Source: Hydrogenophaga sp. A37
GTDB lineage: Bacteria > Pseudomonadota > Gammaproteobacteria > Burkholderiales > Burkholderiaceae_C
Direction: 5' to 3'
Length of the DNA stretch: 33,250 bases
Assembly: GCF_002001205.1 (NCBI RefSeq)
Contig: NZ_MUNZ01000082.1
Span: forward strand, 1-33,250
Made by a program: the position numbers and the translations under genes. Of the stretch, positions 1-6,504 are shown one piece after another (within the stretch, counting starts at the first letter, position 1; every line of letters starts with the position of its first letter). The notes below the pieces were generated by a model. That model had not been told where the DNA came from and made no database searches. It saw only the letters and a program-made list of their open reading frames with translations.

Positions 1-127
1 GGCGTACTTTGACGGGTTGGGGTTGCCGAGGCTGTCGTGACCTCAAACTCTCGAACCGCCCGGTGCGGACCCGCATGCCGGGTGGTGTGGCAGGGGTGCC
101 TCCGTTATGGGGGCCCCCTATGCCGAT
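1..127 (+). mobile_element. Group II intron, 3' end (domains V and VI), partial
   Basis: Seen: bases 54-87 fold as a domain V hairpin. A 9-bp lower stem (55-63 with 78-86, one G-T pair) is followed by a two-base bulge (76-77) on the 3' side, a 4-bp upper stem (64-67 with 72-75) and the tetraloop GACC. The CGC at 57-59 fits the catalytic triad. Bases 89-124 fold as domain VI: 89-92 pair with 121-124, 93-96 with 115-118, and 98-103 with 109-114. A bulged A at 120 lies 7 nt before a predicted 3' end in AT at 127, as expected of a branch point. Bases 2-40 could encode the last 12 residues of the intron-encoded reverse transcriptase (ending TGA), but that is weak. The rest of the intron lies outside the window. 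Confidence 0.8.
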
Positions 128-139
128 CCTGCGCACAGC

Positions 140-164
140 AAAAAGGCGTCCGAAGACGCCCTTT
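140..164 (-). terminator. Rho-independent terminator of the ilvE/zinc-finger operon
   Basis: Read on the minus strand, GGCGTC-TTCG-GACGCC forms a 6-bp stem (145-150 with 155-160) closed by a UUCG-type tetraloop and followed by five T (144-140). It lies 25 bp past the stop of the minus-strand zinc-finger gene and 13 bp from the predicted intron end. Confidence 0.8.
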
Positions 165-188
165 GACCATTGAAGAGGCGGCGGGGCT

Positions 189-395
189 TCAATGCCCGTG
201 TGACACCACTTCGCCGGCCTTGAGCTGGTAGACGGTGCCGCAGTATGGGCAGCGCGCTTCGCCCGTCTTGGCCACATCCAGGTAGACCTTGGGGTGGCTG
301 TTCCAGAGCTTCATGTCGGCCTTGGGGCTGGGGCAAAAGATGCCGCCCTGGTGGTTCAGGTCCGCGGCGGCCAGTTCGATCGATGCGTTTTTCAT
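189..395 (-). CDS. Zinc-finger domain protein (CHCC type)
   Basis: A 68-residue protein. The C-terminal half carries the pattern H-x-V-x-LD followed by G-x-ARCPYCGTVY (about residues 35-57), typical of the short CHCC zinc-finger family related to the NDUFS6/complex I 13-kDa subunit. The Cys pair in CPYC plus an upstream Cys (CPSP) and His would bind zinc. It starts one base after the ilvE stop (TGA-C-ATG), so the two are almost certainly co-transcribed and translationally coupled. The precise role of these small bacterial proteins is unknown. Nothing in the sequence ties it to complex I here. Confidence 0.85.
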   Translation of the reverse strand: MKNASIELAAADLNHQGGIFCPSPKADMKLWNSHPKVYLDVAKTGEARCPYCGTVYQLKAGEVVSHGH

Positions 396-396
396 G

Positions 397-1335
397 TCAA
401 ACCTTCGTCAACCAGTGGGCGTACTTCGGGTTGCGGCCGTTGACGATGTCAAAGAACGCGCTCTGGATTTTTTCGGTGATCGGGCCGCGGCTGCCAGCGC
501 CGAGTTCGATGCGGTCCAGCTCTCGGATCGGGGTCACTTCGGCGGCGGTGCCGGTGAAGAAGGCCTCGTCGGCGATGTAGACCTCGTCGCGCGTGATCCG
601 CTTTTGCACGATCTCCAGGCCCAGGTCCTTGGCGATGTGGAATACCGTGTTGCGGGTGATGCCGTTCAGGGCACCGGCCGAGAGATCGGGCGTGTAGATC
701 ACGCCGTTCTTCACCACGAAGATGTTCTCGCCTGCGCCTTCGCTCACGAAGCCCGAGCTGTCCAGTAGCAGGGCTTCGTCGTAACCCTCATCGGTCACTT
801 CCATGTTGGCCAGGATGGAGTTGGTGTAGTTGCTCACCGCCTTGGCCTGCGTCATGGTGATGTTGACGTGGTGACGGGTGTAGCTGCTGGTCTTGACGCG
901 GATGCCGCGCTTGAGGCCCTCTTCACCCAGGTAGGCGCCCCAGGCCCAGGCCGCGACCATCAGGTGGATGGTGTTGCCCTTGGGGCTGACACCCAGCTTC
1001 TTGTCGCCAATCCAGGTCAGCGGGCGGATGTAGGCGCTTTCCAGCTTGTTATCGCGCACCACGGCTTTTTGCGCTTCGTTCACTTCGTCTTTGGTGAAGG
1101 GCAGCTGCATGCGCAGTATCTTGGCGCTGTTGAACAGGCGCTCGGTGTGTTCTTCCAGGCGGAAGATCGCCGTGCCGCCCACCGCGTTGTAGGCGCGCAC
1201 ACCTTCAAAGGCGCCGCAGCCGTAGTGCAGGGTGTGGGTGAGCACATGGATCTTGGCGTCGCGCCAGTCGACCATCTGGCCGTCCATCCAGATCTTGCCG
1301 TCGCGGTCGGACATCGAGGGAACTACGGGGCTCAT
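397..1335 (-). CDS. ilvE: Branched-chain amino acid aminotransferase
   Basis: A 312-residue PLP fold-type IV aminotransferase, catalysing the last transamination in Leu/Ile/Val synthesis with glutamate. GAFEGVRAY (about 41-49) is the characteristic family motif, and the PLP lysine is Lys165 in TQAKAVSNY. SEGAGENIF (about residues 199-207) is the conserved loop near the phosphate site. The start at 1335 is chosen because AAAGGAC lies about 8 bases upstream. An upstream in-frame ATG at 1383 adds a non-conserved leader, and a downstream ATG (residue 8) is the other option. First gene of a two-gene operon with the zinc-finger gene. Confidence 0.95.
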   Translation of the reverse strand: MSPVVPSMSDRDGKIWMDGQMVDWRDAKIHVLTHTLHYGCGAFEGVRAYNAVGGTAIFRLEEHTERLFNSAKILRMQLPFTKDEVNEAQKAVVRDNKLESAYIRPLTWIGDKKLGVSPKGNTIHLMVAAWAWGAYLGEEGLKRGIRVKTSSYTRHHVNITMTQAKAVSNYTNSILANMEVTDEGYDEALLLDSSGFVSEGAGENIFVVKNGVIYTPDLSAGALNGITRNTVFHIAKDLGLEIVQKRITRDEVYIADEAFFTGTAAEVTPIRELDRIELGAGSRGPITEKIQSAFFDIVNGRNPKYAHWLTKV

Positions 1336-1392
1336 GCATGCGTCCTTTGAAATGAGGGTGCGGCCTCGGGGAGGGCCTGCCAACCCGCCATT

Positions 1393-1803
1393 TTACGGCG
1401 GCGTACCAGCGTCAGCGCCGGGGCGCTGAAGGGTCCATTCCCGCAGCCGCCCGCCCCGGAAGCTCGCCGTCACCGACGAGTCACTGCCATCGGTCCAGCG
1501 GAATTGTTCCGGATCTTCACCTTCCGGGGTCAGGCGCTCCCCGAGCGAACGTGTCATGGCCAACACGTGCATCAGCGTCACCCCGGGCTTGAGCTTGGCG
1601 TTGAGCATGACGGCGCTGTCCACGTGGCCGATGGGCCGGCTCGACGCGCGTTTGAACACCGTCATCAGCCGCGTGACGTGCAGCAGCAGCCACATGACCA
1701 GACCCCCGGTCACCACGGCCACACCGGGCCATCCGTATTTCTGGTGGGCCAGCACCAGCAGCGCGGCGCCGGCCAACGGAATCACAAATCTCTGAAAGTT
1801 CAT
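1393..1803 (-). CDS. Small membrane protein, unknown function
   Basis: A 136-residue protein that I do not recognise by name. Residues about 5-40 contain one long or two short hydrophobic segments (FVIPLAGAALLVL and a Val/Gly/Leu-rich stretch ending MWLLLHV), so the N-terminus is probably membrane-embedded. The remaining roughly 90 residues are polar, with a basic patch (FKRASSRPIGHVDSAVML) and a C-terminal part that looks like a small beta-rich cytoplasmic domain. An ATG 15 codons upstream (1848) is possible, but the segment it adds is Ala/Pro-rich and unlike a signal. It sits between ilvE and radA on the same strand. The 57-base gap to ilvE could allow read-through. Confidence 0.7.
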   Translation of the reverse strand: MNFQRFVIPLAGAALLVLAHQKYGWPGVAVVTGGLVMWLLLHVTRLMTVFKRASSRPIGHVDSAVMLNAKLKPGVTLMHVLAMTRSLGERLTPEGEDPEQFRWTDGSDSSVTASFRGGRLREWTLQRPGADAGTPP

Positions 1804-1885
1804 GCGTTGAATTGTCGTGGCTGCCGGAGGGCGGGCTGTTGCGGACAACGCTTACCCGCTGCAGCCCAGCCGGGGGTGTTTCACT

Positions 1886-3265
1886 TCAGGCCAGGCTGCG
1901 GGCCAGCTCCATCGCCTCTTCGATGCGGTCCACGCCGTGGATGGTCAGGCCCTCGAACGCCTTGTCGTTCTTCTTCGGCGCGTTGGCTTTGGGCACCACC
2001 GCCACGGAAAAACCCAGCTTGGCCGCTTCCTTCAGCCGCTCCTGGCCGCGCGGCGCGGGGCGCACCTCGCCCGCCAGGCCGACCTCTCCAAACGCGATGA
2101 AGCCCTTGGGCAGCGCCTTGCCGCGCAGGCTGGAGGTGATGGCCAGCATCACGGCCAGGTCGGCCGCCGGCTCGCTGATGCGCACGCCGCCCACCGCGTT
2201 GACGAACACGTCCTGGTCCATGCAGGCCACGCCGGCGTGGCGGTGCAGCACCGCCAGCAGCATGGCGAGGCGGTCGCGGTCCAGACCGACCGACAGGCGT
2301 CGCGGCGAAGGGCCGCCGCTGTCCACCAGGGCCTGGATCTCCACCAGCATCGGCCGGGTGCCTTCGAGTGTCACCATCACGCAGCTGCCGGGAACCGGCT
2401 CGCTGTGCTGGCTCAGAAAGATCGCGCTCGGGTTGCTCACGCCTTTCAGGCCGCGCTCGGTCATGGCGAACACGCCGATCTCGTTCACCGCGCCGAAGCG
2501 GTTCTTGATCGCACGGATCAGGCGGAAGCTGCTGTGCGTGTCGCCCTCGAAGTACAGGACGGTGTCCACCATGTGCTCCAGCACGCGCGGTCCGGCCAGT
2601 GCGCCTTCTTTGGTGACGTGGCCGACCAGCACGATGGCCGTGCCGCTGGACTTCGCCGCGCGGGTCAGGTGGGCCGCGCATTCGCGCACCTGCGCCACCG
2701 AGCCCGGCGCGCTGGTGAGCTGCTCGGAGTACACAGTCTGGATCGAGTCGATCACCGCGATGGCGGGTTTCGTGTGGGCCAGCGTGGCGAGGATCTTTTC
2801 CAGCTGGATCTCGGCCAGCACGCTGACCTGCGAGCCGTCGAGTCCCAGCCTGCGCGAGCGCAGCGCCACCTGGGCGCCACTTTCTTCGCCCGTGACGTAG
2901 AGCGTCTTCTGCCCCGAGCGCTGCAGCGAGTCCAGCGCCTGCAGCAGCAGGGTGGACTTGCCGATGCCCGGGTCGCCGCCGATCAGCACCACGCCGCCCT
3001 CCACGATGCCGCCACCCAGCACGCGGTCCAGCTCGTCGTGGCCGGTGGGCGTGCGCTGCACGTCGGTGGCGTCGATGTCGGCCAGGGTCGTGACTTCGGC
3101 CGTCTTCGCGAGCGACGCGAAGCGGTTCTTTGCCGGGGCCGACGGCGATTCGGCCACCGATTCGATCAGCGTGTTCCAGGCGTTGCAGTGCGGGCATTTG
3201 CCCAGCCACTTCGGGCTGCTGCCGCCGCATTCGTTGCAGGTGTATTGGGTTTTTTCTTTGGCCAT
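1886..3265 (-). CDS. radA: DNA repair protein RadA
   Basis: 459 residues, normal for the family. RadA is a RecA-like ATPase that drives branch migration in recombination intermediates. Seen in order: a C4 zinc finger (Cys10, 13, 24, 27), Walker A GGDPGIGKST (about 96-105), the RadA-specific KNRFG motif (254-258), and a C-terminal Lon-protease-like domain (about 290-455). The ATG at 3265 is directly followed by the zinc finger and is the expected start. It is divergent from the J-domain-like gene at 3332, with a 66-bp gap that must hold both promoters. Confidence 0.97.
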   Translation of the reverse strand: MAKEKTQYTCNECGGSSPKWLGKCPHCNAWNTLIESVAESPSAPAKNRFASLAKTAEVTTLADIDATDVQRTPTGHDELDRVLGGGIVEGGVVLIGGDPGIGKSTLLLQALDSLQRSGQKTLYVTGEESGAQVALRSRRLGLDGSQVSVLAEIQLEKILATLAHTKPAIAVIDSIQTVYSEQLTSAPGSVAQVRECAAHLTRAAKSSGTAIVLVGHVTKEGALAGPRVLEHMVDTVLYFEGDTHSSFRLIRAIKNRFGAVNEIGVFAMTERGLKGVSNPSAIFLSQHSEPVPGSCVMVTLEGTRPMLVEIQALVDSGGPSPRRLSVGLDRDRLAMLLAVLHRHAGVACMDQDVFVNAVGGVRISEPAADLAVMLAITSSLRGKALPKGFIAFGEVGLAGEVRPAPRGQERLKEAAKLGFSVAVVPKANAPKKNDKAFEGLTIHGVDRIEEAMELARSLA

Positions 3266-3331
3266 GTGGCAGGCAATATAGTCGAGTCCCGCCGGGCGTC
3301 TCCCGCCCGGCCTGCATCCTCTGGACCCCTT

Positions 3332-4471
3332 TTGTCAGCACCCCACGATCCCTTTTTGCCGTCGGCCGCCGCTTTGCGTGTGCTGCAACCCGGAGAGCTG
3401 CCTCCGTCGCCTGCCGTGCGGGCGTTCAACCTGCAGCTGACCCGCGTCGACAAGCTCAAGGCGCAGCTCGCTGAGCTGGATGCCCTGGCGCAATCGCACC
3501 GAGTTGAACTGCACCGCTGGGTCGCGCCCCTGCAGCAGCGCGAGCGTGAGCACATGCGCGAACTGGCCCTGGGCCTGGCCGAGCAGCTGCAAGGCAAAGC
3601 GCTGAGCCGCCTGCAGCAGGACACCGCGACCGAGGCCCTGTGCCGGCTGGCGCAGACCCTGGCTGAGGACGGCGACAAAGCCATGGCCACGCTGCACGAC
3701 CAGCACAGCCGCCACACGCTGGCGCAGAAAAAGCAGGCCGCGGCCGACGCCCTGAGGATGCGGCTGGAAGCTGTGTTGGGCGAGCCGCTGGACGGTGCGG
3801 GGGAAGACGCGTCGATGGAGGAACTGTTGCGCGCCGGCATGGCGCGGCTGCGCGAGTCGCAGGACGAAGAGCAGGCGCGCCGCCAGGCGAAGGTGAAAGC
3901 CCGCAAGGCCCGGCAGAAGCCGGGCACCGAACAGGTGAAGGCCCAGGCGCAGCAGACCGATGCCGACACCCAGCTGCGCACCCTGTTCCGCCAACTCGCC
4001 AGCGCCTTGCACCCCGACCGCGAACCCGATCCGCAGGAGCGCCTGCGCAAGACCGCGCTCATGAGCGAGGCCAACGCCGCCTATGGCCGCAAGGACCTGG
4101 TGACGCTGATGCAGATCCAGCTGCGCGCCGAGCTGGCCGACCCGGCGGCGGTGTCGCGTTTGGCCGACGACAAACTGGCCGCGCTGACCCTGTTGCTCAA
4201 GCAGCAGGTGGCCGACCTGGAACGCGAGCGCGCCGCGCGCCAGCAGCGCTTGGCGGGTGAATTCGAATTGCCGCCGGGCCAGGCCACCAACCCGAACACG
4301 CTCAAGCAGCACCTGCTGGCGCAGGTGGACGCGCTGGAGTCGGCGGTGGCGCAGCTGGAGCGCGACCTGGCGCAGGTGCAGGAGCCCGCGGCGCTCAAGC
4401 GCTGGCTCAACCAGCAGCGTGACACACCGCGCCGTGTGCGCGCGGACCGCGACCTCGACGACTATGTCTAG
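3332..4471 (+). CDS. J-domain-like coiled-coil protein
   Basis: 379 residues if started at TTG 3332. No ATG lies upstream in a sensible place, and GTG 3380 is an alternative. The middle (about 30-200) is rich in Ala/Leu/Gln/Arg/Glu with heptad character, so long coiled coils are likely. About residues 210-260 contain LRTLFRQLASALHPDRE, matching helix II plus the HPD tripeptide of DnaJ J-domains, followed by an ALMSEANAAY helix III-like stretch. A second coiled coil occupies about 270-360. The HPD motif suggests it stimulates an Hsp70. No Gly/Phe region or zinc-finger domain is present, so it is not DnaJ itself. Its stop shares a CTAG with the convergent gene. Confidence 0.75.
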   Translation: MSAPHDPFLPSAAALRVLQPGELPPSPAVRAFNLQLTRVDKLKAQLAELDALAQSHRVELHRWVAPLQQREREHMRELALGLAEQLQGKALSRLQQDTATEALCRLAQTLAEDGDKAMATLHDQHSRHTLAQKKQAAADALRMRLEAVLGEPLDGAGEDASMEELLRAGMARLRESQDEEQARRQAKVKARKARQKPGTEQVKAQAQQTDADTQLRTLFRQLASALHPDREPDPQERLRKTALMSEANAAYGRKDLVTLMQIQLRAELADPAAVSRLADDKLAALTLLLKQQVADLERERAARQQRLAGEFELPPGQATNPNTLKQHLLAQVDALESAVAQLERDLAQVQEPAALKRWLNQQRDTPRRVRADRDLDDYV

Positions 4472-4857
4472 CCTGGGGTCGCCGGGTGGCTGTAGTGGCG
4501 TTTCACTTCGGCGATCTCCACCGAGTAACTGGCGTACCAGCGCTCTCGGCCCAGGCGTTGCGCCATCAGGTGGTCGGTGTGCTGTTTCCAGGCGCGGATG
4601 CTGGCCTCGTCGGGCCAGTACGACAGCGCGATTTCCTGCTCGCCTTCGGTCACGGCGGTGAAGTCGAGGCAACCGAATTGCGTCAAGGCCAGTTCGCGCA
4701 TCTGCGCGGCCATGGCGCTGTACTCGGCGTCAAGGGCGCGGGCTTTCGCGCGGAAGATCACGACAAACATGGATTCAAGCGCCGGGCCGCCCCCAGCTTG
4801 AGTCGCACCCCCTCGGGGGGCAGCGACCCGCGCAAGCGGTGGAGTGGTGGGGGTCAT
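4468..4857 (-). CDS. Antibiotic biosynthesis monooxygenase (ABM)-domain protein
   Basis: 129 residues from ATG 4857, or 100 residues from ATG 4770. The core (MFVVIFRAKAR to the end) has the ABM/YgiN-type ferredoxin-like fold pattern: an N-terminal beta strand, an RELALTQFGCLDF strand after helix 1, then YWPDEASIRAW-K-HTDH and RWYASYSVEI. Such proteins are small heme- or quinol-type monooxygenases or simple dimeric domains. The substrate is unknown. The first 29 residues from 4857 are encoded by a dispersed repeat (4781-4857), so the ancestral start is probably 4770. ATG 4857 overlaps the upstream monooxygenase stop as ATGA, so coupled translation through the repeat is also possible. Confidence 0.8.
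   Translation of the reverse strand: MTPTTPPLARVAAPRGGATQAGGGPALESMFVVIFRAKARALDAEYSAMAAQMRELALTQFGCLDFTAVTEGEQEIALSYWPDEASIRAWKQHTDHLMAQRLGRERWYASYSVEIAEVKRHYSHPATPG
4781..4857. repeat. Dispersed GC-rich repeat, copy 1
   Basis: About 77 bp containing CCGGGCCGCCCC (from 4782), an internal CCCCCTCGGGGGG dyad near its centre and a GGTGGGGGTC end. The same 12-base core is at 7153 and 16304. The order of blocks (CCGGGCCGCCCCCAGC, then GGGGGCAGCGA, then GTGGGGG) is shared with copy 2. It lies exactly at the ATGA junction of two genes and is read in frame as an N-terminal extension. Confidence 0.75.
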
Positions 4858-5900
4858 GGATTGAATCCTTGGGCGAGCTGGTGGGTGAGTTCGGCGGCCG
4901 GGATGGACCTGCAGCCGCTGGCGTTCTGGCCCGACCACAGCGGTGAAAAGTCGCCACTGCCCAGCGCCTCGAAGTGCGCACGCAGCGGGGCCATGGCGGC
5001 GGTGGCGAGCGGGAAGGCCGGCGCAGCCGGGCTCATGGGGCCGAGCTCGCGCATCACGCGGTTGACGATGCCGCGCGCCGGCCGGCCGGTGAACAGGTTG
5101 GTGAGCGCCGTGTGGTGCGCGGCCTCGCTCTGCAGCGCGGCGCGGTGCAGCGCGCTGGTGGTGGTCTCCGGACAGCACAGGTAGGCCGTGCCCACCTGGA
5201 TGCCGGCCGCACCCAGCGCCATGGCCGCGGCCACACCCGCCGCATCGGCGATGCCACCGGCCGCGATCACCGGCACGTCCACAGCGGCCACGATCTGCGG
5301 CAGCAGGGCGACGCTGCCCATCTGCTGGCTCAGGTCGTGTGACAGAAAGTGCCCCCGGTGGCCGCCCGCTTCCAGGCCCTGCGCAATCACCGCGTCTGCG
5401 CCGTTTGCCACCAGCCAGCGCGCTTCTTCGACCGTGGTCGCCGACGACAGCACCACGCTGCCCCAACCCTTCACGCGCGCCAACAGATCGGGCGCGGGCA
5501 GGCCGAAGTGGAAGCTCATCACCGGCGGGCGGAAGGACTCGATCGCATCGGCCGCGGCGTGGCTGAACGGAACGCGGCCGGCGCCCGTGGGCACGGCGTG
5601 GATGTCGAGCCCCGCCTCGGCGTAGAAGGGCGCCAACGCCTCGCGCCAGCGCGCCTCGCAGGCCGCGTCTGGCACAGGCGGTGTGTGGCAGAAGAAGTTG
5701 AGGTTCCAGGGGTGCGTCGTGCCATGGCTGAGCGAAGTCAGCTCGACCTGCAGCGCCTCGGGCGTGAGCATCGCGCAGGGCAGCGAACCGAGGCCCCCTG
5801 CATTGCAGACGGCCACGGCCAGCGCCGCGCCTTGCACGCCCGCCATCGGGGCCTGGATCAACGGAAGTTCGGTGCCCAGCAGGGCGAGCAGGGTGTTCAT
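4854..5900 (-). CDS. Nitronate monooxygenase family protein (NMO/2-nitropropane dioxygenase)
   Basis: 348 residues, an FMN-dependent TIM-barrel enzyme that oxidises alkyl nitronates; related enzymes are enoyl reductases. Seen: IQAPMAGVQGAALAVAV with GGLGSLPCAM at the N-terminus (FMN-binding first strands), QGLEAGGHRGH (about 175-185, containing the catalytic-type His), and IAAGGIAD followed by GAAGIQVGTAYL (phosphate-binding strands). It is divergent from hpaR, with 106 bp between the two starts, and is followed by the ABM gene with an ATGA overlap. Whether it belongs to the hpa regulon cannot be read from the sequence. Confidence 0.9.
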   Translation of the reverse strand: MNTLLALLGTELPLIQAPMAGVQGAALAVAVCNAGGLGSLPCAMLTPEALQVELTSLSHGTTHPWNLNFFCHTPPVPDAACEARWREALAPFYAEAGLDIHAVPTGAGRVPFSHAAADAIESFRPPVMSFHFGLPAPDLLARVKGWGSVVLSSATTVEEARWLVANGADAVIAQGLEAGGHRGHFLSHDLSQQMGSVALLPQIVAAVDVPVIAAGGIADAAGVAAAMALGAAGIQVGTAYLCCPETTTSALHRAALQSEAAHHTALTNLFTGRPARGIVNRVMRELGPMSPAAPAFPLATAAMAPLRAHFEALGSGDFSPLWSGQNASGCRSIPAAELTHQLAQGFNP

Positions 5901-5968
5901 GGTCCGGCATTGTCCGCCCGGCGGCCGTGGTTCTGCCCAACCCCGCTCGCAGTCGGGTTAACCCCGAT

Positions 5969-6006
5969 TTGAGCCGCGTGAGAAAATCATTTAACATATT
6001 AAATAA
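5969..6006 (+). promoter_or_regulatory. hpaR promoter with overlapping palindromic operator
   Basis: TTGAGC (5969-5974), a 17-base spacer and TAACAT (5992-5997) form a sigma70-like promoter. The perfect inverted repeat ATTTAA-CATA-TTAAAT (5989-6004) covers the -10 element and the expected transcription start near 6004, a typical size and place for a MarR-family operator. The predicted start is only about 3 bases before the hpaR ATG (6007), so the mRNA may be leaderless. No Shine-Dalgarno is visible. Confidence 0.6.
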
Positions 6007-6504
6007 ATGAGCCACCATTCACCCTCCTTCGTCCACCGCAACCTGCCCCGCCTGCTGCTCGAAGCGCGCGAGGCCGTGATGCAGCACACCCGGCCCAGCC
6101 TGCGCGAGCATGGCCTGTCGGACCAGCAGTGGCGCGTGCTGCGGGTGCTGGGTGAACACGCGGACGATCCGGCGGGTGTCGAGACCGGCCGCGTGGCGCG
6201 TGAGGCCCTGCTGCTCGGCCCCAGCCTCACCGGCGTGCTCACCCGCATGGAGCGCGACGGCCTGATCAGCCGTGCGCGCTGCCCGCAGGACGCTCGCCGC
6301 ACCGTGGTGCGCGCCACCCGGGCGGGGCTGAAGCTGGTGGCCACGCTGTCAGAGACCATTGAGGCGCACTACGCGTGGATGGAGGCGCAACTGGGCAAGG
6401 CGCAGCTGGCAGAGCTCTACACGCTGCTGGACCAGGTGATCGCGCTGGAAGCACCCCTCAATGAAGACGCCAGCGAACCCGAACCTGAGGATCAAACCGA
6501 ATGA
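6007..6504 (+). CDS. hpaR: MarR-family regulator of homoprotocatechuate degradation, HpaR
   Basis: 165 residues. The N-terminal helix (NLPRLLLEAREAVMQHTRPSL) and LSDQQWRVLRVL match HpaR repressors. The winged helix-turn-helix follows (about 55-105), with PSLTGVLTRMERDGLI as recognition helix region and an R-DARRTVV wing. HpaR-type proteins repress the meta-cleavage operon and are released by aromatic ligands. Here it is the first gene of the operon and overlaps hpaG by ATGA (6501-6504), so it would be made in proportion to the enzymes and repress its own transcription through the palindrome just upstream. The C-terminal tail is acidic. Confidence 0.9.
   Translation: MSHHSPSFVHRNLPRLLLEAREAVMQHTRPSLREHGLSDQQWRVLRVLGEHADDPAGVETGRVAREALLLGPSLTGVLTRMERDGLISRARCPQDARRTVVRATRAGLKLVATLSETIEAHYAWMEAQLGKAQLAELYTLLDQVIALEAPLNEDASEPEPEDQTE

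Noticed and set aside
1817..3331. Long plus-strand frame continuous with the J-domain-like gene
   Set aside because: Opposite radA; the translation is His/Arg/Gln/Ala-rich shadow sequence. The gene is taken to start near 3332.
4858..6018. Long minus-strand frame extending the ABM gene upstream
   Set aside because: Arg/Gly/Ala-rich shadow of the nitronate monooxygenase gene in another frame; the monooxygenase has clear family motifs.
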